Assembly: GCA_002790095.1 (NCBI GenBank)
Contig: PFUL01000175.1
Coordinates: 1 to 46,717 of the forward strand
DNA: 46,717 nucleotides
Source: Elusimicrobia bacterium CG_4_9_14_3_um_filter_62_55
Lineage (GTDB): Bacteria > Elusimicrobiota > Elusimicrobia > UBA1565
Direction of reading: 5' to 3'
Position numbers and translations under genes: made by a program. The notes under the pieces are model-generated. The model ran no database searches and was not told where the DNA came from. It saw only the letters and a program-made list of their open reading frames with translations. Each line of letters begins with the position of its first letter. The stretch's first letter is position 1. This document shows positions 1 through 7,596 of this stretch, one piece after another.

Positions 1-16
1 CCTTGGATCGTATGTA

Positions 17-40
17 CTTTATAAGCGATCGCCTATAAAG
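17..40. promoter_or_regulatory. 24-bp near-perfect palindrome, probable operator of the XRE gene
   Basis: The two halves CTTTATAAGCGA and TCGCCTATAAAG pair at all but one base pair around a central GCGATCGC. The right arm contains TATAAA (34-39), a plausible -10 box ending 10 nt before the ATG at 50. A dyad over the promoter of a helix-turn-helix gene is the usual layout for autorepression. The operator role is inferred from position. Confidence 0.5.
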
Positions 41-49
41 AAATAAGGG

Positions 50-424
50 ATGGGGAACCTTCATAAACTACCGCTGCGTTTGCGCCGCTTGCTGAATCGT
101 ATTCTCGTCGTCGCGGGCGGGATGGCTGCGGATATTCGGGTCGCGCCCCCGCATGAGTTGTTGTATGCCGTTCGCGTAAAGATCGGGATGAGTCAGGCCG
201 AGGCCGCCGCGCGCGCGGGAATTTCCCAGCCGGCGTGGCAGGAGCTGGAGTCGGGCGGGCGCGACGCCGGCGTCGGATCGTGGCGGCGGGCGTTTATGGG
301 TCTCGAGTGCGACTTGGCGCTGATGCCGGTTCCGCGGCGCCATTTGGGCGAATGGCGCGCCCAACGGGCGCTCGAGGGGCGCTGGGCGGCCCGTTCGGTT
401 ACGCGGATTTCAGAAGAGTTCTGA
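50..424 (+). CDS. XRE-family helix-turn-helix regulator
   Basis: A 124-residue protein whose centre (about residues 40-75) reads as an XRE helix-turn-helix, including MSQAEAAARAGISQPAWQEL, where SQ..AA..AGISQ is the typical helix-2/helix-3 pattern. The N-terminus is basic and the C-terminus has no domain I recognise. Such single-domain regulators are often antitoxins or autorepressors. No toxin is visible downstream, and the upstream side is cut by the window edge. The ATG at 50 follows TATAAA and AAGGG; the ATG at 122 is an alternative start that would keep the whole DNA-binding domain. The 3' end overlaps the convergent TatD/TcdA gene by 26 bp. Confidence 0.65.
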   Translation: MGNLHKLPLRLRRLLNRILVVAGGMAADIRVAPPHELLYAVRVKIGMSQAEAAARAGISQPAWQELESGGRDAGVGSWRRAFMGLECDLALMPVPRRHLGEWRAQRALEGRWAARSVTRISEEF

Positions 425-1394
425 CGGCGACGCCGGCGGCGGCGAAGCCGAAGGCGCCGGTGACGAACCCGGCGGTCCCCATGATCAGGTTGCGGCTCTC
501 GCAGGTGAAGCCGCTTTCCCCGCCCTGCGGGCAGACGCAGCGAAAGCCCTTGCCGTTGTCGTAGCCGAGCTCCATCGGCTTCGTCGGGAACTCGTCGGAG
601 TACACCGCGGTGATGCCGAAATTCCCCGTCGCCGGAAATCCGTATTTCTGCCGCAGAATGCGGCGTAGGTCGCGCGCGAGCGGATCGACCTGCGTGGCGC
701 CGAGGTCCGCCGTGCGCACCTTGGTCGGATCCAGGCGCCCTCCCGAACCGGTCGAGGTGACGACGGGAATCCCCGCGGCGCGGCAGCGCGCCAGCAGGCC
801 GCACTTCGCGGTGACGCTGTCGATCGCGTCGATGGAAATCCGTCCGACGCCCGAGCGCGCGATCGCTTCGGCGATCGTTCGGGCGATCGTCGGCAGGTCC
901 CGGCCGGGGCGGTCCGCGTCGCTCTCGACGAGCAGGCTCTCGCCGGGGATCTCCGCGACGGCATCGCAGCGGCGGTGTCCCAGCGAGATCAAAAAACCCA
1001 AATCCCGGTAAGCGCCCGCGGTCGCCGCGTTTCCGGTAAACCCGTGAACGAGGCCGGCTCGCGGGAAGGGACCCTCGCGGCGCAGGATGCCGAGCGCCTC
1101 CTTGTGCGCGCCGACGACGTGCAGGACCGTCGGTTTATGAAAACGCTTCGCCAGCGTCAATTGCGCGGCGAAGGCGGCGCGCTGGGAGTCCAGCGTTCGC
1201 TTAAAGCGAGGCGACGCGTCGAGTCCGGTTTCTCCGAGAGCGGCGGCCTCGGGCAGCAGGCGTTCGAGCGCCGCGAGTGCGGCGGCGTCTTGGCCGGTGA
1301 CGGCCCACGGGTGCAGGCCGAAGGCGCGCAGAACGCCCGGCTGAGTCAGTGCGCGTCGATCCAGCGGGCGGTCATGAGCTCTAATTATATTCAT
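399..1394 (-). pseudogene. TatD-TcdA chimera, probably a decayed deletion fusion
   Basis: The reading frame joins two unrelated enzymes. Residues 1 to about 175 resemble TatD-family metal-dependent DNases (GLHPWAV, ALGETGLD, VLHVVGAH, LVHGFTG, LLVESDADRP). Residues from about 180 match the C-terminal half of TcdA, the ThiF/E1-like tRNA threonylcarbamoyladenosine dehydratase (DAIDSVTAKCGLLARC, VTSTGSGGRLDPTKV, then a C-terminal hydrophobic helix). The ATP-binding GxGGVGS half of TcdA is absent, and so is the N-terminal HxH metal site of TatD. The likely original start is the ATG at 1375, which begins MTARWIDAH, a typical TatD N-terminus, but that frame stops after nine codons. A -10 box TATAAT (1384-1389) lies 8 nt before 1375 and overlaps the apparent start at 1394. 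I read this as two deletions plus a frameshift, not a working bifunctional enzyme, though the long open frame leaves room for doubt. Confidence 0.7.
1384..1389 (-). promoter_or_regulatory. -10 box TATAAT for the TatD-like start
   Basis: On the minus strand TATAAT ends 8 nt before the ATG at 1375 (MTARWIDAH). This matches the short -10-to-start spacing seen across the window and supports 1375 as the ancestral start. Confidence 0.5.
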
Positions 1395-1425
1395 ATTTTG
1401 AATGGGTTATTTTTTAAGCGGGCCG

Positions 1426-1434
1426 TGCTATACT
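1426..1434 (+). promoter_or_regulatory. Extended -10 promoter TGCTATACT, leaderless start
   Basis: TGC plus TATACT (1429-1434) ends 6 nt before the GTG at 1441. No Shine-Dalgarno sequence lies between, so transcription would begin at or next to the start codon. Confidence 0.65.
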
Positions 1435-1440
1435 GAACCC

Positions 1441-2367
1441 GTGAGGTGGTGGCGAACGCCCGGCTATTTGCTGTGGTCCGCGCTGGCGGCCACTCTTTGG
1501 TGTTCTCCGAACGCCGGTGCCCAACTTTCCATCGAAGCGGTCCGATCCCGGGCCGCTCTTCCTTTATCCGCGGCGCCGACCGCCGCGGCGCCGGCGATCG
1601 GCGAAGCGCGCGCGCTGCGCGGGCTGTCTCTGCTGCAGGAGGCTCACGCCGCCGCGGCCCGCGGGCATCGTTCCCTTACTTACGGTGAAGCGCAAACCGC
1701 GATCTTCTCCTACACGGACAATCTCGAATACGATGGGACGCGCGGGGTTTACGCGGCGTATTCCGAGGTGTTCGTCCCCGGAACCGGACGCTCCGGAGGG
1801 ACATATAAGGAACACGGGGATGCGAACGGAGACGGCTACGTCGATTCCGGAGGGATGAACGTCGAGCATACCTGGCCGCAGTCCTTTTTCAAGAAGCGGC
1901 TGCCGATGAAATCCGATCTGCATCATCTGATGCCGACCTTTATGCATCCCAACGGGATGCGCGGCCGTCTGCCGTTTGGAACCGTTTCCGGCGGAGATGC
2001 CGATTACGGCACGCGCTCCGGCGCCCGGCGGGGCGGCGGGGTTTTCGAGCCCCCGGATTCGGCTAAGGGCCGGGTCGCCCGCTGCGTTCTCTATTTCTAT
2101 GTTCGCTATCTGGGAACGAACATCCTGCCGCGCGACTTCGTCGAATCGTTTTGGAATTCCAAGATTGAGCTGATGCTCGCGTGGAACCGCGCGTATCCGC
2201 CGAGTGAATTCGAGCGTTGGCGCAACGACCGCGTGCAGGAAGTGCAGGGCAACCGCAATCCCTTCGTCGACGAACCGTCCTTGGCCGACCAGATCGGGGC
2301 CGACGCCTTCCGTCTGAGCGCGGGCTTCTCGGCCTACGCGAAATCACCCATCCAGCCTAGACGCTAA
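1441..2367 (+). CDS. Exported endonuclease I family nuclease
   Basis: A 308-residue predicted periplasmic or secreted DNase of the endonuclease I (EndA/PF04231) family. I chose the GTG at 1441, giving VRWWRTP then a hydrophobic signal segment ending NAGA. Longer in-frame starts would precede the promoter. Family landmarks are NVEHTWPQS (residues 140-148, general-base His143), SDLHHLMP (His161-His162) and GNRNPFVDEP near the C-terminus. Between the N-terminal part and the His motif sits DANGDGYVD (127-135), an EF-hand-like DxNGDGxxD loop suggesting a bound calcium ion. The gene is transcribed away from the TatD/TcdA relic and has its own promoter. The likely role is degradation of external nucleic acid. 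Confidence 0.85.
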   Translation: MRWWRTPGYLLWSALAATLWCSPNAGAQLSIEAVRSRAALPLSAAPTAAAPAIGEARALRGLSLLQEAHAAAARGHRSLTYGEAQTAIFSYTDNLEYDGTRGVYAAYSEVFVPGTGRSGGTYKEHGDANGDGYVDSGGMNVEHTWPQSFFKKRLPMKSDLHHLMPTFMHPNGMRGRLPFGTVSGGDADYGTRSGARRGGGVFEPPDSAKGRVARCVLYFYVRYLGTNILPRDFVESFWNSKIELMLAWNRAYPPSEFERWRNDRVQEVQGNRNPFVDEPSLADQIGADAFRLSAGFSAYAKSPIQPRR

Positions 2368-2379
2368 GATCATTTTTCG

Positions 2380-2388
2380 TGCTATGCT
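2380..2388 (+). promoter_or_regulatory. Extended -10 promoter TGCTATGCT
   Basis: TATGCT (2383-2388) with the TGC extension ends 9 nt before the ATG at 2398. The intervening GTCCCGACT has no ribosome-binding motif. Confidence 0.6.
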
Positions 2389-2397
2389 GTCCCGACT

Positions 2398-3780
2398 ATG
2401 GCTGCCGCGGTAGGCATCTATTTGGTCGGGCTGTTCGGCGTCGGCGTTTGGGCGCGGGGCAGAATCGACGACCACGAAGACTACATCGTCGCCGGACGGC
2501 GCCTGCCGTTGGCGCTCAATACCTTCACGCTTCTGGCCACCTGGTTCGGCGCCGGCACATTGCTGACGGCGACCGACGAGATCGCGGCGAACGGGTTGGG
2601 ACCCGCGCTGCTGGAGCCCTACGGCTCGGGCATCTGCCTGCTGATCGCGGGGTTTTTCTTCGCGAAGCCGTTGTGGGAAATGAAGCTGTGCACGATCACC
2701 GACTTCTTTAAGCGCAAGTACGGTCCGCGGATCGAACTACTCTGCGTCATCACCTCCATCCTCAGCTTCACCGGCTGGATCGCGGTGCAGCTCGTCGCCC
2801 TCGCCGCCGTGCTCGACGTGCTGTTCGGCGTTCCGGTAAAGATCGGAATCGGCGCGATCGCGGCGGTCGCCACCGGCTACACCTTGCTCGGCGGCATGTG
2901 GTCGGTGACCGTCACGGATTTTCTGCAGATGTTCTTCATCATCATCGGAGTCACGATGCTGGGTTGGAACGTTTTGGGGGCGCTCGGGGGAGAAGCCGCT
3001 CTCGCGCCGCTGCCCGCGGCCGATTTCCGACTGATCGACGCGTCCTCGGCGAAAACGGTCCTGATGTCGGTGAATCTCTTCCTTGTCGCCGCGTTGGGCA
3101 ATATCCCGAGTCAGGATTTGGGGCAACGGCTGTTCGCCGCCAATTCGGCGCAAACGGCGAAACGCTCCTGCTACATCGCCGGCGTACTCTACGTCATTTT
3201 CGGCTCCATCCCGGTGTTCTTGGGGCTCGCCGCGAAGGCGCATTATCCGGAATTGACGGAAGCGGTGATCCCGACGCTCGCCAAGAAGTTCCTGACCCCG
3301 GCGGCGACGACGGTGTTTCTGCTCGCCGTGTTGTCGGCGGTGCTGTCGACGATCGACAGCGCGATCCTGGCGCCGGCGACGACGCTCGCGAATAATTTCC
3401 TGCGCTACAAGGTCTCGGATGATGTCTCCACCCTCACGCTTTGCCAGTGGGCCACGCTCGCGATCGCGATCGCGTCGACCGCCTTGGCGTATTCCGGCGC
3501 CGGCGCGTATGAGATGCTCGAGCAGGCCTACGGGATTTCGCTGGCGGCGTTTTTCGCGCCGCTGGTGATCGGCATCCTGCATGAGAAGCCGGATCGGTTC
3601 GGCGGACTGCTCGCGATGTCGGTCGGATTCGGGTTCTGGTCTTTGGAGATCATCGTCGGCGGGGACGCGCCGTTCTCTTTGATGGGCGCCGTCGCCGGAT
3701 TCGCCGTGTATTACGGCCGGGTCGCCTTCGAGAAAAGCCGCGTCGGCGCCGCCTCGATTTCTGAACTGAAACCGTTATGA
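2398..3780 (+). CDS. Sodium:solute symporter (SSS family)
   Basis: A 460-residue inner-membrane protein with about 12-13 hydrophobic segments. Family signs are the early DDHEDYIVAGRRLPL, ATWFGAGTLL, the GW..VQ helix, IPSQDLGQRLFAA and SAVLSTIDSAILAPAT (the Na2-site Ser region). These fit the SSS/PanF-PutP group that couples import of a small organic solute to sodium. The substrate cannot be named. The first residues run straight into helix 1, so the N-terminus is a little shorter than usual. It lies 30 bp after the nuclease but carries its own promoter. Confidence 0.88.
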   Translation: MAAAVGIYLVGLFGVGVWARGRIDDHEDYIVAGRRLPLALNTFTLLATWFGAGTLLTATDEIAANGLGPALLEPYGSGICLLIAGFFFAKPLWEMKLCTITDFFKRKYGPRIELLCVITSILSFTGWIAVQLVALAAVLDVLFGVPVKIGIGAIAAVATGYTLLGGMWSVTVTDFLQMFFIIIGVTMLGWNVLGALGGEAALAPLPAADFRLIDASSAKTVLMSVNLFLVAALGNIPSQDLGQRLFAANSAQTAKRSCYIAGVLYVIFGSIPVFLGLAAKAHYPELTEAVIPTLAKKFLTPAATTVFLLAVLSAVLSTIDSAILAPATTLANNFLRYKVSDDVSTLTLCQWATLAIAIASTALAYSGAGAYEMLEQAYGISLAAFFAPLVIGILHEKPDRFGGLLAMSVGFGFWSLEIIVGGDAPFSLMGAVAGFAVYYGRVAFEKSRVGAASISELKPL

Positions 3781-4035
3781 TTTCGGCGTGAGTATTCCCG
3801 GATGCGCCGCAACGCGGCGCAGGGGATTGTTGAAGGGCAACGGTGATTGTTCCATGCCGATAGGGTAGAGGGGGATTCGTGAGGAATCTACGCGATTCCG
3901 CTCCCCGCACCATAGTCACGGGCCCATGATCATCGCGGGCCCAGGCCCGACACCTAAAGGTTTCGTAAACGCTGGATTAATAAGCACTTTTCTTCATAGA
4001 GTGAATTGCGTCAAGCTCGTCCTTGGAGGTGGAAA
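3781..4035. other. Intergenic region with hairpin and GGCCC/CCTAAAG tract
   Basis: It holds a perfect 7-bp hairpin (GCGCCGC 3804-3810, GCGGCGC 3814-3820) without a T-run. It also has two GGGCCC words flanking ATGATCAT and a CCCGACACCTAAAGG tract at about 3946-3960, similar to tracts ahead of other exported-protein genes. No gene is seen. Confidence 0.5.
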
Positions 4036-5097
4036 ATGCGTTCAACTCTCTTTTCGGTCCTGCTGTTGTTGTCGGCATCCTCGGTTCGGGCGGTGTCCCC
4101 CGCGCCGAACTTCGACTCCCGCGCCTTCCTTAATACCGCTCGCGAAGCGGTTTCCCAAAACCCAATGCCTGAACTTCGAGGAGCGGATCAGCAGGTACTG
4201 GAACACGTTTTCAGGTCCTACCCGAAGGATCGGGGTGAATGTCCGGAATCGGCGCGAAAAATCGCCGCCGATTTCGCTGCGGCGACCGGAGCCGAGACGC
4301 TCGGCGCCGTTTGCCTGGCGGACGGCCCCCGGGGATTCACCATCGCCGTTCAATACCGCGCCGGCGGGAAATTGCCTTTAGTGTCCACGATGGGGCGACC
4401 GTCGGTCTCTCCTTCCGCGGGGTGGGAGTCGAAGCAGGCGTGCGAGGCCGCGCTCGAAGAGGAGACGGCCCGGTTTAAGCGCAATACGGGACTGACCCCG
4501 GCCGCGTCCTACTGCTATCAGGAAGAATACGCCCGCAAGGACGAATGGACGATGCGGATCGATGGATTCGGAACGGCATTATCCTCGCCGCAGTTGGGCG
4601 GGGCGTACGTGTTCGGAAAGGTCCTCGGTCATTCCCGCGCGTCGTTTCTCGCGGAGCTTCGCTCCGGATTGGAGCGAAGCGGTCTCGATGTGTCGTTCGT
4701 TCGCTATCGCGCGTCGATGGCCTACGGAGAGATCGGCGTCCTGTACTACGCCCCCGAACGCGTGCGCTTGGAGAGCGTCGAGTACGCCAAGGTCGCCGAT
4801 GCGGCTCAATGCGCCGAGCAGTTGGATCTCTCCCGGGCGGCGCTGACGGACGCGAACGAGGCGATCTCGTATTGCGGAGCCATGTCCGTGACCGGAAACT
4901 ACGAGGTCTCCTATCTCTTCGCGGGGAACGCGCGGAAAACGACCTCGCACTATAAGAAGTTCGATTCGTACGCGTCCTGCATGGCCGACCGAGAGTCGGA
5001 ACTTGAGCATTTCCGCGGGCAAGGGCGTTCGGTGGTGGGCGCCCTCTGCGGGCGGACCGATGCGGGCTGGGGGATCGTCTTTCTTAACGGAAAGTAG
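4036..5097 (+). CDS. Exported protein of unknown function with scattered cysteines
   Basis: A 353-residue protein that I cannot assign to a family. The ATG at 4036 is favoured because GGAGG (4025-4029) stands about 6 nt upstream and the product then opens with a clean signal peptide ending SSVRA. The mature part is mixed alpha/beta with no membrane segment. Cysteines recur at intervals (GECPES, GAVCLAD, KQACEAAL, SYCYQEE, AQCAEQ, SYCGA, ASCMAD, GALCGRT) and probably form disulfides in the envelope. Three stretches (around TALSSPQLGG, ASMAYGEIGVLYYAPERV and SVTGNYEVSYLF) share a strand pattern and may be degenerate internal repeats. A strong terminator follows. Confidence 0.7.
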   Translation: MRSTLFSVLLLLSASSVRAVSPAPNFDSRAFLNTAREAVSQNPMPELRGADQQVLEHVFRSYPKDRGECPESARKIAADFAAATGAETLGAVCLADGPRGFTIAVQYRAGGKLPLVSTMGRPSVSPSAGWESKQACEAALEEETARFKRNTGLTPAASYCYQEEYARKDEWTMRIDGFGTALSSPQLGGAYVFGKVLGHSRASFLAELRSGLERSGLDVSFVRYRASMAYGEIGVLYYAPERVRLESVEYAKVADAAQCAEQLDLSRAALTDANEAISYCGAMSVTGNYEVSYLFAGNARKTTSHYKKFDSYASCMADRESELEHFRGQGRSVVGALCGRTDAGWGIVFLNGK

Positions 5098-5114
5098 ATC
5101 GTCCGACCGTCGGT

Positions 5115-6846
5115 CTAACGGGCGCCCCGGAGCGGATCCCTCCGGGGCGCTTCTGTTTTAGCGGGGGCGCCGAGCCAACGCAGAAACGCCTCCTCCGATG
5201 GATCCCGGCCGAGGAAATCCCGAAGGCTGTCCATCTCTTCCCGCGTGCTTCCCCTTTCGAGAATCGCCCGCCGGTAGCGCGTTCCGACACGGGGCGAGAC
5301 ACCGCCGTCTACGTCGAAAAGCGAGTAAACATCCTGCGCGTAAACCTTCGACCAAAGATAGCCGTAGTAGGCCGAGGCGTAGCCGCCCATGATATGAGCG
5401 AAGCGGGCGGGGAAGCGCGACGCGGAGTTCGGTTTCCCGCCGTTGACGATCCTACCGACCCGCCGATACACGTCGAGGGGATCGACGGTCGACAGGGTAT
5501 GGTAGGCTAGATCGATCGCGGCGAGCAGCACCTGTCCGAGCGTCGCCGACGCGGCATGAAAGTTGCGGGCCGCGATCATTTTCGCGACCATTTTTTCCGA
5601 AATCGGCTCGCCGGTGCGGTAGTGTCCGGAGATGCGGGTGAGCACGTCCTCTCGCCAGATAAAGTTTTCCATCATCTGCGACGGTGCTTCGACAAAATCC
5701 CGCGCGGTGCGCGAACCCGCGAAGCTCCATCGTTCGGCGGTCGTCAGAGTCTGGTGCATGATGTGGCCGAATTCGTGGAACAGCGTGCGGACGTTGTCGT
5801 GCGTCATCAGCGCGGGTTTGTCCCCGACGGGCCGCGGGAAATTCGCGACCATCGCGGATACCGGTTCCTGGTAGCGGCCGTCCGGAAGCAGGCGGCCGCC
5901 GACTATCGTATACGCGGCCGCGCCGGATCGCTTTCCGGGGCGGGGGTGCAGATCCAGGAAGAACCTGCCGATGCGGGCGCCGGTTTCGCCGTCGCGGATC
6001 AGGAAGGCCCGAACGTCCTCGTGCCAGGCCGCCGATTCGATGCTCTCGAATCGGAGTCCGAGGAGCTTCGCTTTCTCGCGGCGCAGGTCGAGGGTTTCCT
6101 TAAGAATCGGCATGTTCACGGCGGCGGCCTTTTTCTGCATGCGGTAATAGAGCCGTCGCCGCAAACCGGCGCTGCGGGCCTTCGTCATCACGTGTCCGTA
6201 AACGGTCGGTTCGACGCTGATGCGCAGTTTGCGCCCCTTCCCCTTCGGCAGGGAATCGATGAAGGCCGAGGACAGCCCGGCGAGTTCCCCGCGGCGCACT
6301 TCGATCCCGTCGTCCCATTCCCGGAGATTCTTCGAGAACGCCCGGCCGAGTTCGGACAGGCGCGACTCGACGCGCTTAAGCCGTTCCTTCGCCTCCGGGT
6401 TCAGGCCCATTCCGGACGTTTTGTAGTCCAGCAGCGATTCATCGAGGAGCTTCTTTTTTTCCCCGGCAAGGGCCTTCGCTTCTTCCGTCTTGGCGTAGGC
6501 GAGTACTTTCCCGTAAAGATCCTCGCGCGTGACCTGGTCGCGCAGCAGTTGTGAGGACCCTTTTTGCCAGAGATCGACGGCTTCGCGGTCGCGCCGCGAC
6601 CGCGTCCAGCGCTTCGATGAGGCGGGCGGAGGCCTCTCCGTAGAGGGAAGCGATGCGCGGCGCGTCGAGCCCGAAGTCCAGTACCGAGGGGGCTCCGGGG
6701 GCGCGTTGGAAGCCTCCGGAGGCCGGGGCCGCCGCGTTCAGCGGCCGGGAGGGTGAGGGAAATCTGGGGATGGGCGCTGCGGCGGCGAGCGAAGGAGGCG
6801 GGAATCCGAGCGCCGCGCTCAGCAGGATTGCGCAAAGTCGTTCCAT
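5115..6846 (-). CDS. Exported M3-family oligopeptidase, frameshifted near its N-terminus
   Basis: A zinc metallopeptidase of the M3 (oligoendopeptidase F/thimet) family. HEFGHIMH is the HExxH zinc site, MENFIWRED supplies the distal Glu region, and GGYASAYYGYLWSKV is the family's C-terminal substrate loop. The start at 6846 gives MERLCAILLS and a signal peptide ending SLAAA. That frame runs to about 6600 (RLIEALDAVAA). The peptidase then continues one frame over (DREAVDLWQKGSSQLLRDQV) and stays open to 5115. A net 1-bp change near 6590-6600 in a GCG/CGC-rich run therefore splits the gene. If repaired it would be about 577 residues, normal for the family. Either this is a sequencing slip or the gene is newly broken; the rest looks intact. 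The longest uninterrupted frame starts at ATG 6410. Confidence 0.8.
5122..5159 (+). terminator. Rho-independent terminator after the gene at 4036-5097
   Basis: Perfect 11-bp stem: GCGCCCCGGAG (5122-5132) pairs with CTCCGGGGCGC (5140-5150), loop CGGATCC, followed by TTCTGTTTT. The stem lies inside the last codons of the convergent M3 gene, so one sequence serves both. Confidence 0.85.
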
Positions 6847-6926
6847 TGCGGATTTTCCCAAACGAAGGCTTCTTGAGGATGGGACGAAAGCCCTAGAGAG
6901 CCCCGAAAAATGGACCTACCGGAATT

Positions 6927-7478
6927 TCACTCGTCGTCGCGCGAGATGCGGATGGAAACCTTGGCGGGTTTTCGCGAAATGGTTTTCCAGCGGCCGAGCG
7001 TCGAAAGCACCTCGGTCTGCAGTTGCCAGGTCTCGATTTCAATCCCGTCTTTGCCGGAGAGCGGTCCCGACAGTTCGAGCTGGATCTGCGTGTCCACCCG
7101 CGTGGGATTGTTGGGGTCGATCACCGGCAGCGTGTTGACGATGAAGCCCCAGCGCTTGAATTCGACGCCCTCCCCGTTTGCTGTGTGGACCTTAAAGGGA
7201 CGATCCCCTCCGGTCACGTGGTTCGACTGCGTTTGGTTCATCGCCGCGAAATCGGCCTCGCCCTTCAGTTCCTTGTACTCGGCCTTGACCTCGATGCGCA
7301 GCGGGGTGTCTGACGCGCCGTCGTTTTCGTCGAATCGAGGGATGGCGCCTTCCGTGATTCCCTCTCCGGGGTCTTCGACGGCCTGTTCCTTCAGGGTGGG
7401 GGTCGTGTCGGCTTTCGCCTCCGCGCAAACCGCGGCGAAGCAAAACAACGGCACGAGAAGCAAAGAGAGTCGGGTCAT
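6927..7478 (-). CDS. Small exported protein of unknown function
   Basis: A 183-residue protein with a signal peptide (MTRLSLLLVPLFCFAAVCAEA). GGAGGA sits about 8 nt before the ATG at 7478, making this one of the few clearly leadered genes here. The first half of the mature chain is acidic and probably flexible. The second half is strand-rich (GFIVNTLPVID, VDTQIQLELSG, ETWQLQTEVLSTL), ending in a basic KISIRI-like strand. The strand pattern faintly recalls secretin or pilotin beta domains, but I see no diagnostic motif, so function is left open. It is transcribed toward the M3 peptidase and diverges from the flavoenzyme gene. Confidence 0.65.
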   Translation of the reverse strand: MTRLSLLLVPLFCFAAVCAEAKADTTPTLKEQAVEDPGEGITEGAIPRFDENDGASDTPLRIEVKAEYKELKGEADFAAMNQTQSNHVTGGDRPFKVHTANGEGVEFKRWGFIVNTLPVIDPNNPTRVDTQIQLELSGPLSGKDGIEIETWQLQTEVLSTLGRWKTISRKPAKVSIRISRDDE

Positions 7479-7580
7479 CGAGAGTTCCTCCGGATGCCGT
7501 CATTTTACGGCGCGGCGGGCTCTCCGGCAAGGGCCCGCCCAAAATGGAGCGTAAATGCACCCTGTTGCTGGAAATTTCGT

Positions 7581-7589
7581 TGCTAGTAC
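7581..7589 (+). promoter_or_regulatory. Extended -10 promoter TGCTAGTAC
   Basis: TGC plus TAGTAC (7584-7589) ends 7 nt before the GTG at 7597, with no Shine-Dalgarno sequence. It argues against the upstream in-frame ATG at 7555. Confidence 0.5.
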
Positions 7590-7596
7590 TAAATGC

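Noticed and set aside
399-1394. Functional bifunctional TatD-TcdA enzyme
   Set aside because: Both halves lack essential sites and the promoter points to a start whose frame stops at once.
5556-6554. 332-residue plus-strand open frame
   Set aside because: It is the mirror of the M3 peptidase codons in GC-rich DNA, with no known motif.
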